NCBI GenBank assembly: GCA_023421075.1
Contig: JAEZUM010000025.1
Coordinates: 1-64,000, forward strand
Length of the DNA stretch: 64,000 nucleotides
DNA from: Bacillota bacterium
Lineage (GTDB): Bacteria > Bacillota > Clostridia > Lachnospirales > Lachnospiraceae
Direction: 5' to 3'
In this document: in pieces, positions 25,725 to 33,795 of the stretch
Numbering within the stretch: the first letter of the stretch is position 1
Layout of the letters: every line of letters starts with the position of its first letter
Translations under genes and position numbers: made by a program
Notes under the pieces: generated by a model
What the model was told of the DNA's origin: nothing
Seen by the model: the letters and a program-made list of their open reading frames with translations, nothing else
The model's database searches: none

Positions 25725-27230
25725 ATGTCACGGAAAGCCGGAGCGGAGACATCACAACAGGGATATAATATAAAAAGGGTTCATAAGGTAAACCTGGCAG
25801 CTACAATTATTATTGTTAGCTTGTTGTGCATACAGGTAGTTGTTGCCAAGGGATTTGATGGAGGAGCAAAGGTTCTGATTGCATCCTCTACGCTAATTCT
25901 ATTATCGATTATAAATTACTTTCTGCCGATAAATGAGATGCTGAAGAGTCTGTTGTTTCCTGTCATTAATGGAACAGCTGCATTTGGACTGATTTTTGCA
26001 GATGGTTTCACTTTGAATAAGCACTATCTGATATTCTCAACCGTAGCAATGGTGGTATTATATTTCCGCAAGGAATTAATCGTCATTTATGGTGCGTTGG
26101 TAAATATCGGTTATATATTAATGTATCTTTTTGTTCCTGAGAATCTGCTTTCTACGAATACAGCATTGAAGGAATTCTTAACAATATTCACTTTATTCAA
26201 TGGCATAGTGGTCCTCTTATATTTTCTGACCAGATGGGGAAATGAACTGGTGGTTCAAGCGAAAAATAAGGAAGAGGAAGCGATCAAGCTGTTATCTCAG
26301 TTGGAGCATACCTTCCAGACCATCGATGAGGGTGCCAGATCTTTAAATAGTAATATCAGTGATGTAGATACTCAGCTTAAGGGAATCAATGAAGCCAGCC
26401 AGGGAATCGTCGATTCTGTACAACAGATGGCGACAGCAATCCAGGATGAGGCATCCAGCGTATATCGCATTAATGAGTCGATGACTCAGTCACTTCAGGT
26501 AGTCAATCAAACCATCTCGATCTCCAATAAAGTGGTTGACAAGTCTGGAGCAATGAGCAGTAAGGTTGAGGATGGCTGGAACAAGATCGATGAGGTTTCC
26601 AGACATATGTCAACGGTAAATGTCGCTATCGAGACGACTACCTCGACAGTACACGATCTTCAGGCAAGTTTAAAAGAGATTATAGTGCTCCTTAATAAGA
26701 TTAAAACAATTGCCGGACAGACCAATCTGTTGGCCTTGAACGCATCCATTGAATCTGCGCGTGCAGGAGAGCAGGGAAAAGGCTTTGCGGTTGTGGCTGA
26801 GAATATCCGTGGTTTATCCGAGCAGAGCAGGAGAATCGTAGAAGACATCAATGCAGTTACAGCGGTAATTTTTGAAAAGTCTGAGAATGCAGCCAGAATG
26901 TCGGAGGAAGGAGAGCGTGCGACCCTGGAAGGAATGAATATCATCCGGGAGGTAGCGTCCTTCTTTGCAGATATTAAGGAATCTTATCAGGAGACCAATC
27001 ACGAGCTTTCAAAGAGTATGAAGGAAATCGAGGTTGCAGCAAAGAATTTCATCGAGGTTCAGGAACAGATTACGAATGTAGCCAGTATCTCTGAGGAGAA
27101 TTCTGCCTCGACACAAGAGATATTGTCCATCATTGAGGACGAGAATTCGCAGATTGCACACATTAATCGTTCTGTAACCCAGGTCTATGACTTAAGTCAA
27201 AAGCTTAAGGAGCTGGTAAAGCAAGCTTAA
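25725..27230 (+). CDS. Methyl-accepting chemotaxis protein, six-helix membrane sensor, no HAMP
   Basis: A 501-residue receptor. The first ~175 residues contain six hydrophobic helices (about 22-42, 50-70, 78-96, 104-118, 122-143, 150-170) with only short loops, so there is no extracytoplasmic sensing domain. No HAMP domain follows. A long coiled coil leads into the conserved signalling hairpin (LNASIESARAGEQGKGFAVV, ~345-365) that contacts CheA/CheW. QEITNVASISEENSASTQEI-type methylation helices follow. It would sense something at or in the membrane, or a cytoplasmic cue. GGGAGGAA precedes the ATG. No flagellar genes are nearby. Confidence 0.9.
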   Translation: MSRKAGAETSQQGYNIKRVHKVNLAATIIIVSLLCIQVVVAKGFDGGAKVLIASSTLILLSIINYFLPINEMLKSLLFPVINGTAAFGLIFADGFTLNKHYLIFSTVAMVVLYFRKELIVIYGALVNIGYILMYLFVPENLLSTNTALKEFLTIFTLFNGIVVLLYFLTRWGNELVVQAKNKEEEAIKLLSQLEHTFQTIDEGARSLNSNISDVDTQLKGINEASQGIVDSVQQMATAIQDEASSVYRINESMTQSLQVVNQTISISNKVVDKSGAMSSKVEDGWNKIDEVSRHMSTVNVAIETTTSTVHDLQASLKEIIVLLNKIKTIAGQTNLLALNASIESARAGEQGKGFAVVAENIRGLSEQSRRIVEDINAVTAVIFEKSENAARMSEEGERATLEGMNIIREVASFFADIKESYQETNHELSKSMKEIEVAAKNFIEVQEQITNVASISEENSASTQEILSIIEDENSQIAHINRSVTQVYDLSQKLKELVKQA

Positions 27231-27241
27231 GAACAATTTCA

Positions 27242-27270
27242 TTGGCAATGAATTGAAAATATGGTATATT
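27242..27270 (+). promoter_or_regulatory. Promoter of rubrerythrin gene
   Basis: TTGGCA (27242-27247), a 17-base spacer and TATATT (27265-27270), leaving a leader of about 85 bases. The leader contains GGTACTC/GAGTACTC dyad arms. No PerR box was recognised with confidence. Confidence 0.7.
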
Positions 27271-27361
27271 AAGTAAGGGTACTCTATCGGTCTATCAGCC
27301 GGTAAACGGAGTAAATAAAAGGAGTACTCTTGACTTTATAATAAGAAGGAGGATATTAATA

Positions 27362-27955
27362 ATGGCAAATCTACGTGGAACAAAAACATTGGAAAATTTA
27401 ATGAAGTCCTTTGCAGGAGAGTCACAGGCAAGAATGAGATATACTTATTTTGCATCGGTTGCCGGTAAAGAGGGCTATAAACAAATTCAGAATATTTTCC
27501 TTGAGACAGCTGAGAATGAAAAAGAGCATGCGAAGGTATTCATGAAGCTGGCTCTGGAGCATCTTGATGGTGAGAATCCTGCCCCGGTTGAAATCAATGC
27601 AACCTATCCTTTTGCTTATGGTGATACTGCTGCGAACTTAAAATCAGCAGCGGAGGGTGAGCATGAAGAGGCAGAATTGGATTATCCGGCATTTGCAAAG
27701 ACAGCAAAGGAAGAGGGCTTTCCGGATATAGCCACTCGTTATCTTTTGATTGCGAAGGTGGAGAAGCATCACGAGGAGAGATATCGTAAGCTTCTGCAGA
27801 ATATTGAGGACGGTACTGTATTTAAGAAGGATGGTAAGGTATTCTGGAAATGTATTAATTGCGGACATATTCATGAGGGAGATGCAGCACCGGCTCTTTG
27901 CCCTACCTGCCAACACCCGAGAGATTATTTCCAGCTGTTGGATGACTGCTTTTAA
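27362..27955 (+). CDS. Rubrerythrin
   Basis: A 197-residue non-haem iron peroxidase of anaerobes. The N-terminal four-helix bundle has two E-x(n)-E-x-x-H sets (ESQARMRYTYFA; ETAENEKEHAKVF; EGEHEEAE; KVEKHHEERY) for the di-iron site. The C-terminal rubredoxin-like domain has two CxxC pairs (WKCINCGHIHEG and LCPTCQHP) for the Fe(SCys)4 centre. It removes hydrogen peroxide in the cytoplasm. AAGGAGG lies before the ATG. It has its own promoter and appears monocistronic. Confidence 0.96.
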   Translation: MANLRGTKTLENLMKSFAGESQARMRYTYFASVAGKEGYKQIQNIFLETAENEKEHAKVFMKLALEHLDGENPAPVEINATYPFAYGDTAANLKSAAEGEHEEAELDYPAFAKTAKEEGFPDIATRYLLIAKVEKHHEERYRKLLQNIEDGTVFKKDGKVFWKCINCGHIHEGDAAPALCPTCQHPRDYFQLLDDCF

Positions 27956-28010
27956 TACATAGCTGATAGATAAGCAGATTTCTGTGGGAATTAATTATAT
28001 ATATAATTTG

Positions 28011-28042
28011 TAAGAAGAGGGTGTATTAACACCCTCTTCTTA
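28011..28042. terminator. Hairpin after rubrerythrin
   Basis: TAAGAAGAGGGTGT and ACACCCTCTTCTTA form a perfect 14-bp stem around a 4-base loop (ATTA). The U-run is poor, so termination efficiency is uncertain. The remaining ~215 bases before the YesL-like gene hold nothing I can identify. Confidence 0.7.
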
Positions 28043-28258
28043 CATGTACAGCGCGTAATAACCGCAAAATGGATGATGCTTTCATACGCATCAGTGTTTC
28101 TTGATCCGCATATATTAGAATATATAATGAATGATTTTATAATTATTTCACTTCCTTAATAGGGTCAAGTATGCTAAAATATATGACAAATGAGTTTTTG
28201 ACGAATTAACATAAAATAAATATTAATCGTCATAAAGGGAAAGGTACAGGTGTTAGTA

Positions 28259-28924
28259 ATGAGTAATTTTTTCAACATGGATAATCCATTCTTTACTACG
28301 CTCGGAAAGATATGTGATATGCTTTTCATCAGTGTAGTATGGGTGCTGCTCTGCATACCGATTGTTACCATCGGGCCGGCAAATACGGCATTATATTATG
28401 CGACAGTAAAGGTAATCCGAAGAGAACGAGGATATTTATTTCGGGAATTTTTTAAATCCTTTAAGTTGAATTTTAAAAGGGCTGCAATACTTGGAGTGGT
28501 ATTGACAATCATGTTTATTGTATTAGGCTTTGACCTGATATGGGCTTACTCTAATTTAGGTGGTTCAGGAAGTACCGGCTCCATTCTGTTTGGAATCTTT
28601 ATCGCAATTACATTCCTTTTGGTATGCTTCTCAACTTATGCATTTCCTGTTCTGTCCCGTTTTGATATGACAGTGAAGCAGTTGGTGAAAGCCGGAGCGT
28701 TTATGTCTATGAGACATCTTCCCTTCACACTGGCAATGGTAATCGTAACTGCAGCCGGGGTGGTTGGTACGCTGTATATCCCATTACTAATATTCATTGC
28801 ACCATCTGCGGTGGTTCTTGTAAACTCTTTCCTGATGGAACGTATACTAAAGAAATATATGCCAAAATCAGAGGAAACTACGGAAGAAGAGCAAACCGGT
28901 AAGGATGAGTGGTACTTGGAATAG
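28259..28924 (+). CDS. YesL family (DUF624) membrane protein
   Basis: A 221-residue protein with five to six hydrophobic helices. The DUF624 signature is at the N-terminus: NFFNMDNPFFTTLGKICDM, then VWVLLCIPIVTIGPANTALY. YesL-like proteins often lie in carbohydrate-utilisation loci, but here it stands between rubrerythrin and glutamine synthetase with no sugar genes. The C-terminal tail is acidic (SEETTEEEQTGKDE). I start at ATG 28259 rather than the GTG three codons earlier; an AGG sits 8 bases upstream. The function is unknown. Confidence 0.88.
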   Translation: MSNFFNMDNPFFTTLGKICDMLFISVVWVLLCIPIVTIGPANTALYYATVKVIRRERGYLFREFFKSFKLNFKRAAILGVVLTIMFIVLGFDLIWAYSNLGGSGSTGSILFGIFIAITFLLVCFSTYAFPVLSRFDMTVKQLVKAGAFMSMRHLPFTLAMVIVTAAGVVGTLYIPLLIFIAPSAVVLVNSFLMERILKKYMPKSEETTEEEQTGKDEWYLE

Positions 28925-29004
28925 TGTTATACATTTCGTATATTCAACTGAATATTTTGGGAAGCTTTCAGTCATTTTAAATAAAATTTGAAATTTTCAA
29001 AAAA

Positions 29005-29030
29005 AACGCTTTTCATTTCGATGAAAACGT
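29005..29030 (+). other. Leader hairpin upstream of glutamine synthetase terminator
   Basis: ACG-c-TTTTCAT-ttcg-ATGAAAA-CGT: a perfect stem apart from one bulged C, capped by a UUCG-like tetraloop. It lies 35 bases before the terminator hairpin at 29066. I looked for the A1/G4 hexaloops of ANTAR-type leaders and did not see them. Confidence 0.45.
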
Positions 29031-29065
29031 GATATATACTATATATATAATTTTTGTATGGAGCG

Positions 29066-29102
29066 AAGGTGTTCTCGAATTTTTTTTGAGGACACCTTTT
29101 TT
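29066..29102 (+). terminator. Terminator between the YesL-like gene and glnN
   Basis: AAGGTGT-t-CTC, an A/T loop, GAG-g-ACACCTT and a U6 run. It lies 140 bases after the YesL stop and about 80 bases before the glutamine synthetase start, so it may end the first gene or act as an attenuator in the second gene's leader. Confidence 0.8.
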
Positions 29103-29185
29103 ATCTAGTAGGAATTAACGTCCTATAGGATAAAAACTAAGTGCCAATGCACATTCTTTATTCGGATCATGAGAGGAGATATGGT

Positions 29186-31294
29186 ATGTCGGAAAAATTA
29201 ACTGAGCTTTTTGGAACGGATGTATTTAATGATGCAACCATGATTGAGCGTTTACCCAAGAAAACATATGCAGCGCTTAAGAAAACTATCGAGAATGGTG
29301 AAGATTTGGATCCCAATGTTGCAGAAGTTGTAGCAAATGCAATGAAGGATTGGGCAATTGAGAGAGGTGCAACCCATTATACTCATTGGTTCCAGCCTTT
29401 GACCGGAATTACGGCAGAAAAGCATGATTCCTTTATCAGCCCTACCGCAGACGGCAAAGTAATTATGGAGTTCTCCGGTAAGGAATTAATCAAGGGTGAA
29501 CCGGATGCTTCCTCCTTCCCCTCTGGTGGTCTTAGAGCTACCTTCGAGGCTAGAGGCTATACCGCTTGGGATTGTACATCACCGGCTTTCCTCAGAGAAG
29601 ACGCTGCAGGCGTTACCCTTTGCATCCCTACTGCTTTCTGTTCCTATACAGGAGAAGCGTTGGATATTAAGACACCTTTGCTTCGTTCCATGGAAGCACT
29701 TAGTGCTCAGGCTGTTAGAATTATGAAGCTGTTTGGTCATACCGATGTGAAGAGAGTGTCTCCTTCCGTTGGTCCTGAACAAGAATACTTCTTAGTTGAT
29801 AAAGCAAAATATTTAAAGAGAGATGACCTTATCTTCACCGGTAGAACCTTATTTGGCGCAATGCCTCCAAAGGGTCAGGAGTTGGATGATCACTATTTCG
29901 GTAGCATCAAGGAACGTGTTGCATCCTTCATGAAGGAGCTTAATATTGAGCTCTGGAAGATGGGTGTCACCGCGAAGACTCAGCATAACGAGGTTGCTCC
30001 GGCTCAGCACGAATTGGCTCCGATCTATGCATCTGCTAATATTGCTACGGATCATAATCAGTTAGTAATGGAGTGCATGAAGAAGGTGGCTAACCGTCAC
30101 AGCCTGGCATGTCTGCTTCACGAGAAACCTTTTGCAGGTGTAAATGGTTCCGGTAAACATGACAACTGGTCAATGGTTACCGATACCGGTAAAAATCTTC
30201 TTGAGCCCGGTAAGACTCCTCATGATAATGTACAGTTCTTATTAGTGCTTGCAGCGGTGTTAAAGGCAGTGGATCTTCATGCTGATCTTCTGCGTGTATC
30301 TGCAGCTAACCCTGGTAATGATCATAGATTAGGTGCTAATGAAGCACCTCCGGCGATTATCTCCGTATTCTTAGGAGCTCAGTTAGAAGATGTTATATCT
30401 CAGTTGATTGAGACCGGAGAAGCGAAGAGCAGTAAGGACGGCGGTAAGCTCAATGTCGGTGTTCACACAATTCCTGAGTTTAAGAAGGATGCAACAGACC
30501 GTAACCGTACTTCGCCCTTTGCGTTCACAGGTAATAAATTTGAATTCCGTATGGTGGCATCCTCGATGTCCATCGGAACTGCTAATACAGTTCTTAACAC
30601 AATTGTTGCTGATGTATTCAGTGAGATGGCTGATGAGCTTGAGAAGGCTGAGAATTTCGATATCGCAGTACATGACTTGATCAAGAAGACCTTAACCGAG
30701 CATCAGAGAATTGTATTCAATGGCAACGGATATGCTGATGCATGGGTAGAAGAGGCAGCAAGAAGAGGCCTTCCGAATATTAAGTCTATGGTAGAAGCTA
30801 TCCCTGCTCTTGTAACAGAGAAAGCGATTAAGATGTTTGAGAAGCATCATATATTCTCCGCTGTCGAGCTTCATTCTCGTGCCGAGATTATGTATGAAGC
30901 TTATGCAAAAGCCATCAACATTGAAGCAAAGACAATGGTTTCTATGGCAGCTGTGAAGTATATTCCTGCAATCATATCTTACACCAAGAAGCTTGCAGAC
31001 TCCATCAATGCAGTGAAGGCTGCTGTGGCTGATGCAGATGTTAGTGTACAGAGTGGTTTATTAAAGGAAGTATCCTCTCTACTTGCAAAAGCTCAGGCAG
31101 GGTTACTGAAGCTTCAGGAGGTTACAGCACAAGCGAATTCCATCGATGAGGTTAGTGAACAATCTAAATTCTTTAAAGAGAAGGTTTGCCCTGCTATGGC
31201 AGAGCTGAGAGCGCCGATTGATGCACTAGAGGTATTGGTTGAGAAGGATTTATGGCCAGTTCCGACCTATGGCGACTTATTGTTCGAAGTATAA
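29186..31294 (+). CDS. glnN: Glutamine synthetase type III
   Basis: A 702-residue glutamine synthetase of the large GSIII class, much longer than GSI (~450). The catalytic core is visible in HYTHWFQPLTG, SFPSGGLRATFEARGYTAWD, GPEQEYFLVD, NEVAPAQHELAPIY and KPFAGVNGSGKHDNWS. It makes glutamine from glutamate and ammonia, and is the main ammonia-assimilation enzyme of many gut anaerobes. I start at ATG 29186, 7 bases after GAGAGGAG; upstream GTG and ATG codons lack that spacing. It is monocistronic, ending at the hairpin at 31349. Confidence 0.95.
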   Translation: MSEKLTELFGTDVFNDATMIERLPKKTYAALKKTIENGEDLDPNVAEVVANAMKDWAIERGATHYTHWFQPLTGITAEKHDSFISPTADGKVIMEFSGKELIKGEPDASSFPSGGLRATFEARGYTAWDCTSPAFLREDAAGVTLCIPTAFCSYTGEALDIKTPLLRSMEALSAQAVRIMKLFGHTDVKRVSPSVGPEQEYFLVDKAKYLKRDDLIFTGRTLFGAMPPKGQELDDHYFGSIKERVASFMKELNIELWKMGVTAKTQHNEVAPAQHELAPIYASANIATDHNQLVMECMKKVANRHSLACLLHEKPFAGVNGSGKHDNWSMVTDTGKNLLEPGKTPHDNVQFLLVLAAVLKAVDLHADLLRVSAANPGNDHRLGANEAPPAIISVFLGAQLEDVISQLIETGEAKSSKDGGKLNVGVHTIPEFKKDATDRNRTSPFAFTGNKFEFRMVASSMSIGTANTVLNTIVADVFSEMADELEKAENFDIAVHDLIKKTLTEHQRIVFNGNGYADAWVEEAARRGLPNIKSMVEAIPALVTEKAIKMFEKHHIFSAVELHSRAEIMYEAYAKAINIEAKTMVSMAAVKYIPAIISYTKKLADSINAVKAAVADADVSVQSGLLKEVSSLLAKAQAGLLKLQEVTAQANSIDEVSEQSKFFKEKVCPAMAELRAPIDALEVLVEKDLWPVPTYGDLLFEV

Positions 31295-31348
31295 AATGAT
31301 ATTCACATAATTTTCTTTTCCCCCTAATTTTTATATAAGGTATACAGT

Positions 31349-31386
31349 AAAGAAGTCGTTTCTTAGCAATGGGAAACGACTTCTTT
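31349..31386 (+). terminator. Terminator of glnN
   Basis: AAAGAAGTCGTTTC and GAAACGACTTCTTT form a 14-bp stem around a 10-base loop. Only a short U-run is present. Confidence 0.8.
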
Positions 31387-31433
31387 GACAGTTAGATGAT
31401 CGAAAGATGGGGAACCATTTCATAAAAATTTAC

Positions 31434-31462
31434 TTGACAATGGTAGCATTTTCATATATATT
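31434..31462 (+). promoter_or_regulatory. Promoter of the fab-acc operon
   Basis: TTGACA (31434-31439), a 17-base spacer and TATATT (31457-31462). The -10 overlaps the FabT-type palindrome, as expected for repression. Confidence 0.88.
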
Positions 31463-31478
31463 TTGATTATCAAAATAT
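31458..31478. promoter_or_regulatory. FabT-type operator
   Basis: A 21-base palindrome with core ATTTTGAT-T-ATCAAAAT, perfect apart from the central base. It closely matches the known FabT site of streptococci and lactococci (consensus of the form TTTGATnATCAAA) and lies across and just after the -10 of the fab operon. The adjacent fabT-like gene makes autoregulated repression by FabT with acyl-ACP likely. Confidence 0.85.
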
Positions 31479-31577
31479 TTGCAATACAAAGTATATATGA
31501 ATGCCATATCGGTGTTCATTTGTTATGTATTGGCAGCATAAGGGCGATTACCTTACGTTCGCATGGGAGTGAAGCAC

Positions 31578-32036
31578 ATGAATGAGAAATTGATTGAAAT
31601 TAATAAGATGCTGGTTGAAGTTTATGATGATGTAAACAATATTGAGGAATATTCAATCAAGCAGGGAACGTTCAGTGATTTATCAATTACGGAGATACAT
31701 ACCGTGGAAGCTGTCGGTCTGTATGGTTCGAAAACCATGTCTGAGGTAGCGATGGAATTAGGTATCACGATGGGAACATTAACAACTGCCGTTGATAAGT
31801 TAATTAAGAAGGGCTATATGGAACGCAGCCGGAGTAACACGGATCGAAGAATTGTGAATGTTAAGCTGACAAATCGGGGTAAACTAGCTTACAGAATTCA
31901 TGAGAAATTTCACTTAGATATGGTAAAGGCAATCATGCTGGATTTTACTCCCCAGGAGGAAGAAGTGTTATTGACTGCCTTAAGTAAGCTGAATAAACAT
32001 CTGAAGGATATATATCTAGGTTCAGATGGGAAATAG
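31578..32036 (+). CDS. fabT: MarR family regulator of fatty-acid synthesis (FabT-like)
   Basis: A 152-residue winged-helix MarR protein (ITEIHTVEAVGLYGSKTMSE; LGITMGTLTTAVDKLIKKGY; RSNTDRRIVNVKLTNRG wing). It is the first gene of the fab-acc operon, in the position fabT holds in streptococci, and a FabT-type palindrome overlaps the operon -10. In that system FabT represses with acyl-ACP as co-repressor. I start at ATG 31578, 8 bases after GGGAG, rather than at the ATG at 31563. The symbol rests on family, position and operator together. Confidence 0.88.
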   Translation: MNEKLIEINKMLVEVYDDVNNIEEYSIKQGTFSDLSITEIHTVEAVGLYGSKTMSEVAMELGITMGTLTTAVDKLIKKGYMERSRSNTDRRIVNVKLTNRGKLAYRIHEKFHLDMVKAIMLDFTPQEEEVLLTALSKLNKHLKDIYLGSDGK

Positions 32037-32071
32037 ATCAGCGTTACGATTATTTCAAGGAGGATTCCAGA

Positions 32072-33049
32072 ATGAGACGCGCAATAATCGCAGGAACAGG
32101 TAGCTATGTTCCGGAAAATAAATTGACAAATGATGATATGGCGAAGCTGGTGGAAACCAGTGATGATTGGATCGCATCAAGAACAGGAATAAGAGAAAGA
32201 AGGATATCAACCGGTGAGAACACCTCAGACCTGGCGTATGAAGCTGGTCGTCGTGCCCTGGAGCGTGCCGGTAAGGAAGCCACTGCAATCGATCTGATTA
32301 TCTGTGCCACGATTACACCTGATTCCTTTATGCCTTCTGTCGCATGTATCGTACAGGAACGATTAGGAGCATTTAAGGCGGCGGCCTTTGATGTGACGGC
32401 TGCCTGTAGTGGTTTAGTCTATGGAATGGCTTGTGCAGCATCCTTTATAGAGACAGGAATGTATCAGAATATTCTGGTAATTGGAGCTGAAACCTTATCT
32501 AAGACTCTGGACTGGACCGACCGCTCTACCTGTGTACTTTTTGGAGATGGTGCTGGGGCGGTACTGTTAAGTGCCTCGGATACTTCAAGTGGTATTTCTT
32601 CCATACATCTGTTAAGCGATGGAAGTAAGCAGGATTATCTTTGCCTGCCTGCATTGCCGCTTCGTAATCCGATGATACAAGAGACGGGATCCTTGCCTCA
32701 GGCGATTACAATGAAAGGGCAGGAGGTATTTAAGTTCGCTGTGAGAAGTATCACAGAGCACATTCGTACCGTATTGAAGAACTCTTCGGTAACAGAAGAA
32801 GAGATTAAATATATCGTAACCCATCAGGCAAATTGCCGTATAATTGAGCAAGCAGCGAAATCTGCAAAGATACCCCTTGAACGGTTCTATATGAATCTGG
32901 ATCTTTATGGGAATACCTCTGCCGCCTCGATTGGAATTGCGCTGGATGAAATGGTTCAGAAGGATTTACTCCAGAGCGGCGATAAAATAATTCTAGTTGG
33001 TTTCGGTGGCGGAATGACTAGTGGGGCGATACTGGTTGAGTGGGCTTAG
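32072..33049 (+). CDS. fabH: 3-oxoacyl-ACP synthase III
   Basis: A 325-residue initiating condensing enzyme of type II fatty-acid synthesis. The catalytic triad is visible: Cys in TAACSGLVYGM (~112), His in VTHQANCRI (~245) and Asn in GNTSAASIG (~275). The N-terminus TGSYVPENKLTNDDMAKLVE and the SRTGIRERRI segment are typical. It joins acetyl-CoA (or branched starters) to malonyl-ACP. AAGGAGG precedes the ATG. A 740-base gap separates it from acpP. Confidence 0.96.
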   Translation: MRRAIIAGTGSYVPENKLTNDDMAKLVETSDDWIASRTGIRERRISTGENTSDLAYEAGRRALERAGKEATAIDLIICATITPDSFMPSVACIVQERLGAFKAAAFDVTAACSGLVYGMACAASFIETGMYQNILVIGAETLSKTLDWTDRSTCVLFGDGAGAVLLSASDTSSGISSIHLLSDGSKQDYLCLPALPLRNPMIQETGSLPQAITMKGQEVFKFAVRSITEHIRTVLKNSSVTEEEIKYIVTHQANCRIIEQAAKSAKIPLERFYMNLDLYGNTSAASIGIALDEMVQKDLLQSGDKIILVGFGGGMTSGAILVEWA

Positions 33050-33076
33050 CAAGTCTGTTCGAGTGTAGGTAGTGAG

Positions 33077-33222
33077 CACGACCCGGGAGAAGTAGAAGGA
33101 TTTTTACTTGCCTTACCCTCCTGTCGGGAAGCTTCTTACAAGCCTCCTGCAGAGTCTTGACGAAGCTTAACCCCTAAGTCGGCCGGTCTGCGAAAAATCC
33201 TTCTGACCTCTCACGGGTCGTG
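33077..33222. repeat. 146-base branched palindrome after fabH
   Basis: CACGACCCGGGAGA..GTAGAAGGATTTTT pairs with AAAAATCCTTCTGACCTCTCACGGGTCGTG, in about 30 positions with few mismatches. The interior has AAGCTTC/GAAGCTT arms around TCCTGCAGAG. No U-run follows. Confidence 0.8.
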
Positions 33223-33245
33223 GGATATACGATACAAGAGATAAC

Positions 33246-33443
33246 CTTAATCAGTGCTTAGTCCCGAAGGACGAAATAGGATATTAATTAGAAGACCTAT
33301 ATCAGTGTTTTGGACGAAAAACAAGGCAGGATTTGTTAAAATCTTAATCGGTTTTTAGATGAAAGACGAAATAGGATTAATATAAGTATCTTAGGCAATG
33401 TGATAAGTTGGTTTTATATGAAGGATCATAAATAAGGAGTATC
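33246..33443 (+). repeat. Degenerate tandem repeat, about 50-base period
   Basis: Four diverged copies start near 33251, 33302, 33348 and 33402. Each resembles TCAGTG-TTTT..GGACGAAA..AGGAT. Copies 1 and 3 share an exact 13-mer, GACGAAATAGGAT, at 33270 and 33365. Divergence is high, so the repeat is probably old; its function is unknown. Confidence 0.5.
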
Positions 33444-33733
33444 ATTTTTAAGATTTGAATAAGGCTTTTTAAACATATACTTAAAATATTTTAATGGTTA
33501 AAGGATTTTAAATGTTTTTTGAGTGATTCTTTTTGGATATCTGATGTATGACATTTGGATTTTTGAACATGATATGACAGTATAGGTATTTGAAGGGAAA
33601 GCCGGTAAGAAGTATGGATTATTGGGCAACTGGCCCTTAATCATAGATTGCGCGATGATATTAAAATCAGGCGAACGCGCACGCAAGCCGTGATATGCGG
33701 TTTAACAAAAAAACAAATAATATGGAGGGAGTA

Positions 33734-33766
33734 ATGCTCCTTCCCGATAAAATGAAAAGGAGGTAG
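33734..33766 (+). CDS. Leader mini-ORF 1 of acpP (10 codons)
   Basis: ATG at 33734 reads MLLPDKMKRR and stops with TAG at 33764-33766. GGAGG (33724-33728) lies 5 bases upstream. The ribosome site AAGGAGG of the second mini-ORF is inside its last codons, so its translation would cover that site. Expression is inference. Confidence 0.45.
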   Translation: MLLPDKMKRR

Positions 33767-33787
33767 TCCTCCGTATGTTCGGAGGAC
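33766..33787 (+). promoter_or_regulatory. Hairpin that can mask the acpP ribosome site
   Basis: GTCCTCCG (33766-33773), loop TATGTT, CGGAGGAC (33780-33787): a perfect 8-bp stem whose right arm is the acpP ribosome site GGAGG. The CCTCC arm can instead pair with the upstream GGAGG at 33759-33763 (loop TAGT), freeing the acpP site, so the two structures exclude each other. Confidence 0.6.
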
Positions 33788-33795
33788 GAATATGA
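33775..33795 (+). CDS. Leader mini-ORF 2 of acpP (6 codons)
   Basis: ATG at 33775 reads MFGGRI and stops with TGA at 33793-33795. The stop overlaps the acpP ATG (33792) as ATGA, the classic translational-coupling arrangement. AAGGAGG (33757-33763) lies 11 bases upstream. Ribosomes on it would open the hairpin that masks the acpP ribosome site. Expression is inference. Confidence 0.5.
   Translation: MFGGRI

Larger units (their letters stand above)
33050..33791. other. Long non-coding gap between fabH and acpP
   Basis: About 740 bases within an otherwise tightly packed operon. It holds the palindrome at 33077-33222, a degenerate tandem repeat at 33246-33443, about 280 AT-rich bases without visible structure, and the acpP leader with two mini-ORFs. 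No frame over 60 codons here has a ribosome site. No terminator with a U-run was found, so read-through from fabT-fabH is possible, but a separate promoter for acpP onward cannot be excluded. Confidence 0.7.

Noticed and set aside
29005..29102. ANTAR-type antiterminator RNA before glnN
   Set aside because: The first hairpin has a four-base loop, not the A1/G4 hexaloop pair needed; kept only as a possible attenuator.
33498..33686. 62-codon minus-strand frame in the fabH-acpP gap
   Set aside because: AT-rich, no ribosome site, and opposite to the operon.
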